Source: Litorivicinus sp.
GTDB taxonomy: Bacteria; Pseudomonadota; Gammaproteobacteria; Pseudomonadales; Litorivicinaceae
NCBI GenBank assembly: GCA_028339155.1
Contig: JAOLBK010000002.1
Coordinates: 1 to 64,000, forward strand
DNA: 64,000 nucleotides
Direction of reading: 5' to 3'
Position numbers and translations under genes: made by a program. Each line of letters opens with the position of its first letter. Within the stretch, counting starts at the first letter, position 1. The notes beneath the pieces were generated by a model. That model was not told where the DNA came from, did not search any database, and worked only from the letters and a program-made list of their open reading frames with translations. Below are positions 34,455 to 44,186 of the stretch, one piece after another.

Positions 34455-36346
34455 CTGCAAGGTCTTTGGCTGAGCCGTGTTTTGATCGCTTCTTGAATAC
34501 CCTCCGCATCAAGCCCGACACGCTTGAGCATGTTTTCCGGGTTACCATGAGCCTCAAATCGATCTGGAAGACCAAGAGAAAGGAGGTTAACTGGCATTCC
34601 GATGTCGGCATAAAACTCACCTACCGCAGATCCAGCTCCTCCCATGCGTTGATGCTCTTCCACAGTGACAATTAACTGAGTATGCGCGACCTTCCCAAGT
34701 AGTTTTGCGTCGAGTGGTTTTACAAATCTCATATCATAAACGCTCGCGTCCAAATACTCAGCTGCATCCAGGGCGGCTGCCACTCGAGAGCCGAATGCAA
34801 GAATAGTAATTTGTGCTGCGCCCTCCCTCCTGCACACCGCCTGCCCAATCTCTACCGGATCTAGGCTGGAGTCAGGTCGCTCACCTGTACCATGCCCCCT
34901 CGGATAACGAACAGCTGAAGGTCCGGGATAGTGATAACAGGTTGACAGCAATAACCGACATTCGGCCTCAGTAGATGGTGTTGCAATAATCATGCTGGGT
35001 AAAGCCCGTAAGTAAGCAATGTCGTAAACCCCTGCATGGGTAGGACCATCCTCTCCAACTAGACCAGCCCGGTCGATAGCGAAAGTCACATCAAGTCCTT
35101 GAACGCAGACATCGTGTACGACCTGGTCATAGGCGCGTTGCAGAAAGGTTGAATAAATGGCAACAACTGGTTTCGTTTTTTGGGTCGCAAGCCCCGCGGC
35201 TATGCAGACCGCGTGCTGCTCGGCGATGGCAACATCAAAGTAGCGGTTAGGGAACTGCTTAGAAAAATTCGTTAAATCAGACCCTTCTTGCATAGCAGGA
35301 GTTATAGCCACAAGCCGAGTGTCTATCTCCGCCATATCGCAAAGCCATTGACCAAAAATATTAGAATAAGTGAGTTTTGGAACGTTTCGGGAGTCGTTCT
35401 TGGCTTTGATTTTCCCGATTGCATGGTATTTGATTGGATCGGCTTCGGCGGGAGAAAAGCCGCGACCTTTTTGAGTAACAACGTGCAAAAATTGGGGGCC
35501 ACTTAGGTCTTTCATGTTGTTTATAGTCGTCACCAGTCCTTGCAGATCATGCCCATCCACAGGCCCGATATAATTAAATCCGATTTCTTCGAATAGCGAG
35601 GCTGGACTTACCATCCCTTTTAAGTGTTCTTCAGTTTTTTTTGCTAAATGGGCAAGTGGGGGGAGCGGCTCTAAAAGCTTTCTGGCCTCGTCTCGGCTCC
35701 GTGTGTACGCTTTTGATGACAATAGTTTGGCGAGATAATCTCGAATACCACCCACGTTTCTTGAAATCGACATGTCATTGTCATTCAGTATTACGAGGAG
35801 GTTAGCTTTTTCACTGGCCGCATGATTTAACGCTTCAAACGCAAGTCCTGCGGTGAGGGCTCCATCGCCTATGACGGCAACATGACGGCGACTTGATTGA
35901 TTTAATCTTGCATCAATTGCCATCCCTAACGCTGCGCTAATTGAGGTGCTTGAATGGCCGACGCCAAAAGCGTCATAAGGACTTTCTCCTCGATCTGGAA
36001 ATGCCGCTAACCCGCCTTCCTTTCGAATAGTCGGGAGCTGATCTCTTCGACCTGTGAGAATTTTATGGGGGTATGCTTGATGCCCAACATCCCAGACAAG
36101 TTGATCAAAGGGCGTGTCGAAACAAAAATGCAGTGCCACAGTTAATTCAACTACGCCAAGCCCAGCACCCAAATGGCCGCCAGATATGCCAACTGAATAA
36201 AGTAAGTACTCTCTGACCTCATCTGCTATCTGGCTTAGTTGTCCACGATCAAGTTGTCTGAGTTCGAAGGGCGAGCTTAAATTCGACAGAAGTGGTGTAT
36301 TCGGCTTTTCTTCCGGAATTTTATCGAATAGCTTTATTCGGGACAT
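34451..36346 (-). CDS. dxs: 1-deoxy-D-xylulose-5-phosphate synthase
   Basis: 631 residues. Thiamine-diphosphate enzyme joining pyruvate and glyceraldehyde 3-phosphate, the entry to the MEP isoprenoid route and the source of DXP for thiamine and pyridoxal. Motifs: GHLGAGLGVVELTVALHFCF near residue 56, WDVGHQAYPHKILTGRRD, GDGALTAGLAFEALN (TPP-Mg binding), NDNDMSISRNVGG, and the transketolase-like central domain DRAGLVGEDGPTHAGVYDIA. Normal length. ispA ends where dxs starts, within one base, so xseB-ispA-dxs is one operon supplying isoprenoids. Confidence 0.96.
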   Translation of the reverse strand: MSRIKLFDKIPEEKPNTPLLSNLSSPFELRQLDRGQLSQIADEVREYLLYSVGISGGHLGAGLGVVELTVALHFCFDTPFDQLVWDVGHQAYPHKILTGRRDQLPTIRKEGGLAAFPDRGESPYDAFGVGHSSTSISAALGMAIDARLNQSSRRHVAVIGDGALTAGLAFEALNHAASEKANLLVILNDNDMSISRNVGGIRDYLAKLLSSKAYTRSRDEARKLLEPLPPLAHLAKKTEEHLKGMVSPASLFEEIGFNYIGPVDGHDLQGLVTTINNMKDLSGPQFLHVVTQKGRGFSPAEADPIKYHAIGKIKAKNDSRNVPKLTYSNIFGQWLCDMAEIDTRLVAITPAMQEGSDLTNFSKQFPNRYFDVAIAEQHAVCIAAGLATQKTKPVVAIYSTFLQRAYDQVVHDVCVQGLDVTFAIDRAGLVGEDGPTHAGVYDIAYLRALPSMIIATPSTEAECRLLLSTCYHYPGPSAVRYPRGHGTGERPDSSLDPVEIGQAVCRREGAAQITILAFGSRVAAALDAAEYLDASVYDMRFVKPLDAKLLGKVAHTQLIVTVEEHQRMGGAGSAVGEFYADIGMPVNLLSLGLPDRFEAHGNPENMLKRVGLDAEGIQEAIKTRLSQRPCS

Positions 36347-37230
36347 TAGTGGCTACGCTCCACACTCTGTGTGGCAAGGTATTTTAAAAAGCGGGTGTCG
36401 CCATCGAGCTGGGCCAAAGCCAAGTGTGCTTCAGCCACCAGTCGTCTCGCTTCAGCCAGACTATTATCGAGGCCAAGTAGTTTGGGAAAAGTTGATTTAC
36501 CAAGAGCTTGATCTCTTCCTTGTTCTTTCCCCAGTAATTTTGTGGGGGTAGTTTCGTCGAGAATATCATCCCGAATTTGGAATGCTAGACCAATAGCACG
36601 CCCAGCCTCGGCCAGCGCTTTCCACGAATCAGAATTGGTCGATCCACAGGAAGCGCCCATCAGCATGGAGGCAGCTATCAGTACACCAGTTTTCTTTTCA
36701 TGCATAAATCTTAAAGCGTTCAACTCTAAGACTCTACCTTCGCTCGCGAGATCTGTGGCTTGTCCGAGCGCCATGCCGGTGAATCCGACGGCATCACCGA
36801 GTAATTTCAGTTGTTTTACTCGCATCGCGTCAGAACGACGATCTTTTTTTGAGAGTACCGAAAAAGCTAGAGCCTGCAGAGCATCTCCTGCGAGTACAGC
36901 GGTGGCTTCATCAAAGGCGATGTGAGTCGTTGGGCGGCCGCGCCTAAGCGCATCATCATCCATGCAAGGTAAATCATCATGAATGAGGGAATAGGTATGG
37001 ACTAGCTCAACAGATACCGCGCAGGCGTCTGCAGACTCGAGCGAAGCCCCGGCCGCAGCTGCTGCAGCATATACTAGAGCTGGCCGCAGCCTTTTCCCGC
37101 CACCAAGTACACTATAGCGCGCAGCTTCTAGTAAACGAGAAGAAGTCAAATGTGACCCAAGAACCTGATCTAGTTCTGAATTAACTCGATTGGTTACGCT
37201 TTGAAGCCATAAGCCTATATCATCACTCAT
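36346..37230 (-). CDS. ispA: Farnesyl diphosphate synthase
   Basis: 294 residues. Short-chain trans-prenyltransferase making geranyl then farnesyl diphosphate. The first Asp-rich motif is DDLPCMDDDALRRG near residues 87-100, the second DDILDETT near 228. LGGGKRLRPALVYAAA near the N-terminus binds isopentenyl diphosphate. The chain-length region before the first Asp motif (SVELVHTYSLIHDD) fits a C15 product. It overlaps xseB by 4 bp and dxs by 1 bp. Confidence 0.95.
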   Translation of the reverse strand: MSDDIGLWLQSVTNRVNSELDQVLGSHLTSSRLLEAARYSVLGGGKRLRPALVYAAAAAAGASLESADACAVSVELVHTYSLIHDDLPCMDDDALRRGRPTTHIAFDEATAVLAGDALQALAFSVLSKKDRRSDAMRVKQLKLLGDAVGFTGMALGQATDLASEGRVLELNALRFMHEKKTGVLIAASMLMGASCGSTNSDSWKALAEAGRAIGLAFQIRDDILDETTPTKLLGKEQGRDQALGKSTFPKLLGLDNSLAEARRLVAEAHLALAQLDGDTRFLKYLATQSVERSH

Positions 37231-37454
37231 GCGTCGGTTTCGAGATCGCTTTGTTCGCCAGTTTGCTTAATTTCAGTCACTTTTTGTGATGCAGAATCTA
37301 AAATTTGGTGACAGTCTTTTGCGAGCTTTACGCCTTTTTCAAAGGCATCAAGTGATGAATCAAGAGGCATAGATCCTTGTTCCATCTGACGGACTAAGTG
37401 CTCCAGTTCAGCCAGTTTTGATTCAAATGAATGTGGTTTTTCATGCGCGCTCAT
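37227..37454 (-). CDS. xseB: Exodeoxyribonuclease VII small subunit
   Basis: 75 residues. The helical-hairpin family is clear: SFESKLAELEHLVRQMEQGS then MPLDSSLDAFEKGVKLAKDC. XseB subunits wrap the XseA catalytic subunit of the single-strand nuclease ExoVII. An AAAGGGGGGCAAG ribosome site stands just upstream of ATG 37454. First gene of xseB-ispA-dxs, as in E. coli. Confidence 0.94.
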   Translation of the reverse strand: MSAHEKPHSFESKLAELEHLVRQMEQGSMPLDSSLDAFEKGVKLAKDCHQILDSASQKVTEIKQTGEQSDLETDA

Positions 37455-37633
37455 CTTGCCCCCCTTTAATAAGAAAATTGTGATGCCCCAACCGTAGAAT
37501 AATGAATTATGTGTTTCGTAAACTCCAAAATTCCTATGACAGTTTGTATGAAGAGGAATAGCACCAATTCAAAAAAAACGCTTGGGCCCGTAGTAGCAGG
37601 ATTTTATGTCGATATTGACGATCCAATTCATCT

Positions 37634-39532
37634 TTATTTATTGGTCTTAATTAAAGGATCAGCTAAATCTTCTAATCTCTTCGATCCTCTAGTATACCGC
37701 CAATCGTAGATGACTTGGGCCGCCAAGACTCGTTGAACATAATTTCGTGTTTCAGTAAACGGAATAGATGCTACCCAGGCATCCATTGGCATGGCCTTAT
37801 CGGGCGTCCACTGTTTTACGCGATGAGGTCCTGCATTATAAGCTGCTGTGGCGAGGGCCGGATGTCCAAAGCGTTTTAACTGATTTGCAAGATAGTGGCT
37901 GCCGATACGGATATTTTTTGAAGGGTCGATTAATGTTCTGTTACCACGCCATGTCATGTTGAGTTGTTTCGCAGTCTGGCGACCAGTTCTTGGCATAACT
38001 TGCATCAATCCAAGGGCGCCAGCTGGGCTCCTAATATCATGCATAAATAGGCTCTCTGATCTCATTATTCCAGATAACCAACTGAGTTGAATATTGTATT
38101 TCTGAGCGGAGCGGCGCAGAGGCTCCTCAAAAGCTAGCGGATAGCGAAGTTCGTAATCATCGGTGAGGCCCGACTGATGGGCTGTTACCGCAGAGCGAGA
38201 ATGCCAGTTCCAGTCATTGGCGAGAATTGCTGCAGCCTTCTGCTCTTCTTCTGTTAAGCGCCCAAGCGTAAAGTCCCATTGCCGCCTTGCCATCACTGTA
38301 AGGCCATCCTTAAATAGTAGCTTAGCTATAATGATGTCATTCCGGACCCTGACAGCATTGATTGTATTTGTCGTTGGACGGATGGTTTTGGGATTTAAAT
38401 CATAGGGCAGCTTAAGATAATCTGCTGCTAGAAAACCGTACCAGGAATTCGACTTCGCAACTTCTCTAAATCCGTCTAATGCGAGGTCTGGACTGCCAAT
38501 CATGGTTAGAGCTTTGGACGCCCAATAAGACCATTCGATCTCCGTGCGTTCTTCTGGAGAAAGCTTTGCGATCGCATTTAAAATATCTCGCCATTGTTGG
38601 AAATGGATAAAATATCGGACCCGCCATAGGTCTAGAATTGGATGCGGGGGCAGCTCCATCCGAAGCAGCGCAGTGGCTGCTGGATCCAAATTAATTGCCA
38701 TAGTGCGAGCGGTTCCTAAAATAGCCTGTTTCCGCGAAGCGTCTGGAATTTTACGATCCTTGATTAAGCTTAATGCAAGATCGGGCTCTCGCCGAGCCAG
38801 CCGAGATGCAGCCATAGCTACTAACTCGGGAAATTCGGCCGATTTTTGAGTCAGGAACTCAGCTGGTTTCCGCCTTGCTTGGTCCCAGGCATTAACGTGT
38901 GCTGAGCCGCTTTTTTTCAATCGTTTCGCGAGCCATCGCGCTAGCTGAAGTTGATTTTTTTCAAGTGCGTTATCAATTCTTCGAAGTACGACTTCATCTG
39001 TGATCCATCTTTTTTGATCCATTAGATGAAACAGGGGGTCACAGGTTTTTGGTTGGCTTTTCCCACGCGTCCACATTTGGATGGCTTCGCGTCGATCAGC
39101 ATCGGTGTCGCGTTTGAGCTTTATTTTAGCTTCGATCTTGTAACAGTTCAGTTGGGTCGAGTCAGTTGTTCTGTAAAGAGTTAAAAAGTCTTCGTGCCAG
39201 TTGGCCCGTCCCAATCGAAATAGTTTTTTCCAGCGTAGATTCGCTATGGCGACACTGTCGGGATATCGATTTATAAGGGCCTCAAGATCTTTGGTGGAAA
39301 TTTGGCCAAGTCTCTTTCCGTTCTCTGCAGCAATTAGTTCAGGGTAAAGTGGAGAGTCCTTCCAGGTTTTTTTAATGGCCGAATTGATTCGACCTGATCC
39401 ATCAACGGACATCCATGCACGGCTGAATGAATTTGCATATGATTGATGAATACTAAGTACAAGACCCAGTAATAAGCCAATGATTATTTTGAAAATGCGG
39501 TTGATGCCTTGCACATGCACCTCTTTGCCCAA
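37634..39532 (-). CDS. slt: Soluble lytic murein transglycosylase (Slt70-like)
   Basis: 632 residues with a signal peptide (RIFKIIIGLLLGLVLSIHQS, cleavage near SYANS); GTG a few codons downstream is an alternative start. The long N-terminal half is the alpha-superhelical U/L ring of Slt70, and the C-terminal lysozyme-like domain has the catalytic Glu in MRSESLFMHDIRSPAGALGL near residue 490, then MQVMPRTGRQTAKQLN and AAYNAGPHRVKQW. It cleaves peptidoglycan with 1,6-anhydro product formation in the periplasm. Divergent from the SDR epimerase gene with a 53-bp gap. Confidence 0.93.
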   Translation of the reverse strand: MGKEVHVQGINRIFKIIIGLLLGLVLSIHQSYANSFSRAWMSVDGSGRINSAIKKTWKDSPLYPELIAAENGKRLGQISTKDLEALINRYPDSVAIANLRWKKLFRLGRANWHEDFLTLYRTTDSTQLNCYKIEAKIKLKRDTDADRREAIQMWTRGKSQPKTCDPLFHLMDQKRWITDEVVLRRIDNALEKNQLQLARWLAKRLKKSGSAHVNAWDQARRKPAEFLTQKSAEFPELVAMAASRLARREPDLALSLIKDRKIPDASRKQAILGTARTMAINLDPAATALLRMELPPHPILDLWRVRYFIHFQQWRDILNAIAKLSPEERTEIEWSYWASKALTMIGSPDLALDGFREVAKSNSWYGFLAADYLKLPYDLNPKTIRPTTNTINAVRVRNDIIIAKLLFKDGLTVMARRQWDFTLGRLTEEEQKAAAILANDWNWHSRSAVTAHQSGLTDDYELRYPLAFEEPLRRSAQKYNIQLSWLSGIMRSESLFMHDIRSPAGALGLMQVMPRTGRQTAKQLNMTWRGNRTLIDPSKNIRIGSHYLANQLKRFGHPALATAAYNAGPHRVKQWTPDKAMPMDAWVASIPFTETRNYVQRVLAAQVIYDWRYTRGSKRLEDLADPLIKTNK

Positions 39533-39585
39533 ACAGTGTCAGTGTGACGAAAGGTCACTGTTGTCGCAATGGGGTGTGTTAATCA

Positions 39586-40485
39586 ATGTCAGAGATTTTA
39601 ATTACAGGTGGTTCTGGATTCATCGGAGATGCACTGATGCCGGTACTCGTAGCAAAGGGATATGAACCGATTGTTTTTACTCGCGATGTAAAAAGATCAA
39701 AAAAACGGCATGGCCAACTATCCGATCACCTCAGATACATATTCGACTTTGATCAATTAAAATCGATGCCCTGGGCTGTCATCAATTTAGCGGGCGCAGG
39801 GATTGCAGATCGACGTTGGACTGATGCCAGAAAGCGTTTACTAAGAGATTCTCGGATTGGGGTTACAGAGCGATTGGTCCAGCGACTGGGTTCTTTAAAT
39901 GGCGCTCCTGAAAAAATTATTTCGGGTAGCGCTGTTGGTTACTATGGCCCATTAGTTGATGCTATAGCCACGGAGAAAACTGGACCAGGTTCAGATTTCT
40001 CTGCTCTTCTTTGCAGTGACTGGGAAGGTGCAATCGCTCCCTTAGGCTTGGGCACAACCGCGCTTTCGATTCTACGAATTGGTGTAGTTCTCGGTCGTCC
40101 GGGAGGTTTTCTTGGGCGTCTTGAGCCCGTTTTTCGTTTAGGCGCAGGTGGCCCTTTGGGGGATGGTCAGCAGATGTTTTCTTGGATCCACAGGGATGAC
40201 TTGGTCAACTTGATGGTTTGGTGTCTTGAGCATTCGACGGGTGGGATATACAACGCGACGAGCCCGGGCCCTGTTTCCAACGAAGGTTTTACTCGAGCAT
40301 TGGGGCGAACGTTGAGGCGGCCAACTATATTTCGAATTCCAGAACATCCAGCTCGTTGGATTTTAGGTGATCTGGCTTCGCTCTTATTTGAAGGTCAGGC
40401 CGTTAGGCCTAAGGCAGCAATCGATGAAGGATTTATTTTTAACCATCCAGATCTTGACGAGGCACTTGCCGATTTATTCAGGTGA
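39586..40485 (+). CDS. SDR39U1-type epimerase (YfcH-like)
   Basis: 299 residues. An extended short-chain dehydrogenase-like protein of the TIGR01777 group: Rossmann start ILITGGSGFIGDALMPVLVA, then AVINLAGAGIADRRWTDARK, the active-site-like GSAVGYYG near residue 124, and RIGVVLGRPGGFLGRLEPVF. A C-terminal DUF1731 portion (RPTIFRIPEHPARWILGDLA) completes it. Reaction not established for the family. The last 12 bp overlap the converging SlyB-like gene. Confidence 0.9.
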   Translation: MSEILITGGSGFIGDALMPVLVAKGYEPIVFTRDVKRSKKRHGQLSDHLRYIFDFDQLKSMPWAVINLAGAGIADRRWTDARKRLLRDSRIGVTERLVQRLGSLNGAPEKIISGSAVGYYGPLVDAIATEKTGPGSDFSALLCSDWEGAIAPLGLGTTALSILRIGVVLGRPGGFLGRLEPVFRLGAGGPLGDGQQMFSWIHRDDLVNLMVWCLEHSTGGIYNATSPGPVSNEGFTRALGRTLRRPTIFRIPEHPARWILGDLASLLFEGQAVRPKAAIDEGFIFNHPDLDEALADLFR

Positions 40486-40941
40486 CACTCGTGCTAGTTG
40501 TCCCTGAACCAGGACGCGCACGCGCTGCCCTTTTTGAAATTCATTGATGGTCTCGACTTCTTGTACAATTGAGATAATTCTACTGGAATCTAGACGGATG
40601 GAAAGTTCGAGTCCTTGCGTGCGCGTAGCCTTTTCCTCAACCATACTGCCTATTACTGCGCCACCGACAGCACCCAGGATCATGAAGATCTCTTTTCCTT
40701 TGCCCTCGCCGATCGAGGAGCCGGCAACTCCTCCAATGATTGCACCAGGAAATTGCCCTTTTTCCGATTGTGTTCCTTGAATCACGACAGGCCGTGTTGA
40801 AAGCAATATTCCAAATTCAAGATCCTGGATTTGAAGGGCCTCCGACCGAGAGTAGCTACTTCCTTGAAGCCCTGAAACGCAGCCCATTAGGGTCAGGCTT
40901 AAAATACCTATGCCGCAAATAAAGCCTAACGACACCTTCAT
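40474..40941 (-). CDS. SlyB/Pcp-like glycine-zipper outer-membrane lipoprotein
   Basis: 155 residues. Lipoprotein signal with lipobox LMGC (Cys21), then a glycine-zipper 2TM domain: GAIIGGVAGSSIGEGKGKE followed by LGAVGGAVIGSMVEEKAT near residues 67-105. The rest is a beta-rich domain (GLELSIRLDSSRIISIVQEV). SlyB-type proteins help keep the outer membrane intact. The start is marked by a GA-repeat GAGGAGAGAGAG ribosome region immediately before the ATG. Size and order of parts fit the family. Confidence 0.88.
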   Translation of the reverse strand: MKVSLGFICGIGILSLTLMGCVSGLQGSSYSRSEALQIQDLEFGILLSTRPVVIQGTQSEKGQFPGAIIGGVAGSSIGEGKGKEIFMILGAVGGAVIGSMVEEKATRTQGLELSIRLDSSRIISIVQEVETINEFQKGQRVRVLVQGQLARVSPE

Positions 40942-41021
40942 TCTCTCTCTCCTCTCTCTCGCACAGCGCCTTTGAACTGTGCTCCACCTGTGACACCATG
41001 ATATAGCAATTTAAATATATC

Positions 41022-42432
41022 TTGCCTGAGACTTTTTATTATATACGTAATAAAATCTTTGTTTTAGAGACCAAAGTTTTTTTACATGACCCCATAGGTG
41101 TCTTTGATTTTCATCAGCATTCGGTGGTTATTCCAATGGCGGTTCTGGAGGAATTGGATGACATCAAGGACCGAAAAAAGAGTGTTGCAGCTGAGGTAAG
41201 GACGGCGATTCGTCTGATTGATGAAGTATTAGGCGGCTCAAAACCCGAAGATGTTGCTCGGGGCGGTAAAAATACTTGTCGCACTCAATGGCAATTCCCT
41301 GGCTCGAGAGGGTACGTTTTCTACTCATTGGTCACCAATGGCTGATGAGTCACAAGGACGACTTGATGATATTGAGTCGGGTGATAATCGTTTCATTAAT
41401 TCTGCTCTTCAGGCCCAAAACAGGGCAATTGATAGCTAAGTTATATTGGTGACTGAGGACATCAATATGCGTTTAAAGGCGCTTGGTGCAGGACTGGGAG
41501 CGGTCGAGGATTATAGGCGTGATAAATTGGTCAGCGATTTAGAGTTATTGCCGTCTGGGTATCTGGGATTTGTATCTGAGTTCTGGATAATGGTCGAAAA
41601 TGTTGAGACCTGGGATGAAAGGGAGCAAAACCTTTCATCGGGTGCCGTGTGATGTATTTCAGGAGGAAATATATGCCAATCAAGACCTAATCGATCCCAC
41701 TGGCGAATTCGCACTTAGAGTGAGTCAAATTATTGATAATAATGTAGTTTTACTAGATATTGGCCGCGTACGTCTTGCAGAAATGGAGACTTGGGGGATA
41801 CGTCCTTTGAGCGTTTATTAGGGTACTGCTATGCATGCGCTATTGGATTCAGCTTTAGATGTAAACTGGATAATCGGGGCTGCAGGTTCGGGTAAAAGAC
41901 TTTTGTCCTTGGCTTTGCCCTTGAGCTAGTTTTAAAGCAGAAGCGATACTCTAAAATTGTTGCAACTCGATCTACGCTACCAGTCGCAGAAGATGCTGGG
42001 CTTTTACCGCGAACTGAGGAAGAGAAAATGATGCCTTGGCTTGCGGCTACTCACGGCAACCTGGAGGCATTGCATGAGCACAATGAAAATCCAGAAGCAT
42101 CGATGCGCTATGCTTTGGAGAAGGGTAATATTCAGTTTAAGTCATTGAATTTTATTCGAGGGTGGTCAATTCAAGATGCCATTATTTTGTTGGATGAGGT
42201 GCAGGACTGAACTCCTCAACAATTGAAAACTATCATAACGCGCTGTGGTAAGGGGTCAAAAATTTTGTGTTTAGGGAATCTGGGACAAATTGATAGCAAT
42301 TACCTGACGGCTTTGACGTCAGGCCTCACCTACGTGGTTGAGAGTTTTAAAGGCTGGACTGGCGCTTCGATCCTGCATCTTGAGGGTGTCGTACGGTCTC
42401 GATTGGCATCGTATGCAGAGCAGAATCTTTAA
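41022..42432 (+). pseudogene. Degraded PIN-PhoH (YlaK-like) ATPase gene
   Basis: Pieces of one PIN-plus-PhoH protein lie in order on the + strand but in different frames. 41022-41345 encodes the PIN front (VFLHDPIGVFDFHQHSVVIP, MAVLEELDDIKDRKKSVA); the normal IDTNV acid site reads LETKV. 41251-41652 continues with RFINSALQAQNRAIDS, a stop at 41437, then VTEDINMRLKALGAGLGAVE. 41600-41821 gives VVLLDIGRVRLAEMETWGIR. A P-loop-like GAAGSGKRLLSLA follows near 41876, then 42028-42210 with KGNIQFKSLNFIRGWSIQDA, IILLDEVQD and a TGA, and 42223-42432 with the C-terminal part. At least three frameshifts and two stops rule out one intact product. Confidence 0.88.
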
Positions 42433-43899
42433 GTGAGACGGATTTTAATACTTGTCTCGTTAGTTTTAGTTATCGCTCTTGGTCTTGCCGGGATTCCAGT
42501 GCATTTCGATGAAGCTCAGTACGCGACCTGGCTTGCCCATCCGGACTGGAGTTACCAGACTAAGGGCCCTCTGGTCACGGCGGTGCAGTCAGTCACCCAC
42601 GGGATCGAGATTTTGCCACAGGTCGTACAAGTTCGGATGACGGCTTGGATTGCATGGTTATGTTCTGCGGTTTTGATTCTTTGGTTGGCGCGTCTATCCG
42701 GATTTGATGTATCCCGCTCGCGTAAGCTACTCATTCTTTTCGTCACAAGTCCAATGCTTCTTATTGTGGGGGCAATTCAAACTACCGATATTTGGTTGTT
42801 GTTTTTTATGCTGTTGGCACTTTGTGCCTTTGCCCAAGTCCTTCATTGCCGGCCAAATACGCATACAGAACTTTGGTGGATATTGATGGGTGGAGCCTTG
42901 GGCTTTGGTGCGTTGGCGAAGTTGTCGGTTGCCTTGGTTCCTCTCTCAATTGCACCTTGGGTTTTACTTCGGAATCCACGGTTCATCTTCACGACGGGTC
43001 CTTACCTTGGTGTCTTTTTTTGTGGCTTATGTATGACACCATGGATTCTGTGGAATGACCTAAATGGCTATGCGCATTTATTCCATGAATTTAGCCATGT
43101 TGGTGCGAATACGAATGCGGATTCATTTCTACACTTGATCGACTGGATTCCATTCCTGCTCCTAGCCGCTCCAATGACAATTTTTATCTCAATTTTTGGT
43201 GGTTTGTCGATCTATAACGAGGGTTTCTTCAGTGAGGCTGAGTCTTCTGTACGTGAGATGCTTAAATATAGCTTCTTGACCATGTTTGTGCTGTTCGTCT
43301 TTAAAGGTTTTTTTGGCGAGATTCTCATTAACTGGACGCTGCCTCTCGTGCCGGTCTTTTTGATGGGTTTGGCATCGCGATTAAAATGGCCGGCAAAGAC
43401 GCTATTAGCTGTTGGTATTGCGCAGATCGTTCTTCTGGTTGTGGTCTTGTTCCCTTATGGTGTCGGGCTCGGGCATAGCCAAGATTTATTTCAGAAGAAT
43501 CGGGGCTGGGATGAAATGATTGAGCGCGCGGCTCGAATCGCAGGTCCTGTGGATGTAATTACCGCAGACCGTTACACAACGTTGGCCCTTGCTTTGTATC
43601 TGTGGCCCTCCAAAGCATCGAATGATGCTCGGTATATTGAGCCAACCGGCCAAGTCATTCCATCGGTCTCACGGCGCCGAAATCAATATGATAATTGGCA
43701 AGTTTTAGATCATGACTATGCGCGAGTAGTTCATTTGGGTGAGCATTCACAGCCTTTGGCGCGACGTTGTTTGAGTTTTAAAAAGCTGGGTGAGGTGCCG
43801 CAGGTGATGCCTGATGGGACTATTCGCTCAGTTTTGGGCATCCATGAGTGCCTTGGCTTTTCGCCAGTTCCTGCTTGGCCACAGGTTACTCGTCATTGA
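42433..43899 (+). CDS. GT39/PMT-family membrane glycosyltransferase
   Basis: 488 residues from GTG 42433, directly after the PhoH remnant. About ten membrane helices. The first periplasmic loop has VHFDEAQYATWLAHPDWSYQ then KGPLV, matching the catalytic Asp-Glu loop of ArnT/PMT-type glycosyltransferases that take sugars from polyprenyl phosphate. A soluble C-terminal domain begins near residue 360 (GWDEMIERAARIAGPVDVIT). Acceptor unknown; lipid A or a cell-surface glycan is possible. There are no neighbouring polysaccharide genes. A missing ribosome site at the GTG leaves the start uncertain. Confidence 0.78.
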   Translation: MRRILILVSLVLVIALGLAGIPVHFDEAQYATWLAHPDWSYQTKGPLVTAVQSVTHGIEILPQVVQVRMTAWIAWLCSAVLILWLARLSGFDVSRSRKLLILFVTSPMLLIVGAIQTTDIWLLFFMLLALCAFAQVLHCRPNTHTELWWILMGGALGFGALAKLSVALVPLSIAPWVLLRNPRFIFTTGPYLGVFFCGLCMTPWILWNDLNGYAHLFHEFSHVGANTNADSFLHLIDWIPFLLLAAPMTIFISIFGGLSIYNEGFFSEAESSVREMLKYSFLTMFVLFVFKGFFGEILINWTLPLVPVFLMGLASRLKWPAKTLLAVGIAQIVLLVVVLFPYGVGLGHSQDLFQKNRGWDEMIERAARIAGPVDVITADRYTTLALALYLWPSKASNDARYIEPTGQVIPSVSRRRNQYDNWQVLDHDYARVVHLGEHSQPLARRCLSFKKLGEVPQVMPDGTIRSVLGIHECLGFSPVPAWPQVTRH

Positions 43900-44086
43900 T
43901 TCCAATTTTCACTATGAGTTAGTTTTTCGGATTTGTTCAGGTTAAATATTTTTTAAAGTGCCTACCTACCCTGCAAGAAGTAACGTGTGGCCGATTATTT
44001 AAGAGATTAAATTCAGCGAAAAGAAATTTCTAGGGCTGGATTCGATTTCTACTGCTTAAAAGCTTTTTGGGGATTACGGTAGGATT

Positions 44087-44113
44087 TTGAAAGCGCTGGT
44101 CAAGTGTTACAAT
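44087..44113 (+). promoter_or_regulatory. Possible sigma-70 promoter for bioY
   Basis: TTGAAA (44087-44092), a 15-base spacer and TACAAT (44108-44113) about 74 bp before the chosen bioY start. Spacing is short, so tentative. No BirA-type operator is evident. Confidence 0.35.
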
Positions 44114-44186
44114 CTTCAAATTAGTGACGTCCTGCATTTTTTAGGGCTTCAATTTGCATTTTGCTGAAGGTAGAGAAGGACGAAGT

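Noticed and set aside
36542-36925. 127-codon rightward frame
   Set aside because: Antisense shadow of ispA, whose Asp-rich motifs are intact on the other strand.
41022-42432. Reading the five frames as separate small genes or as programmed frameshifting
   Set aside because: They line up end to end with one known PIN-PhoH protein, include in-frame stops, and show no slippery site; decay is the simpler explanation.
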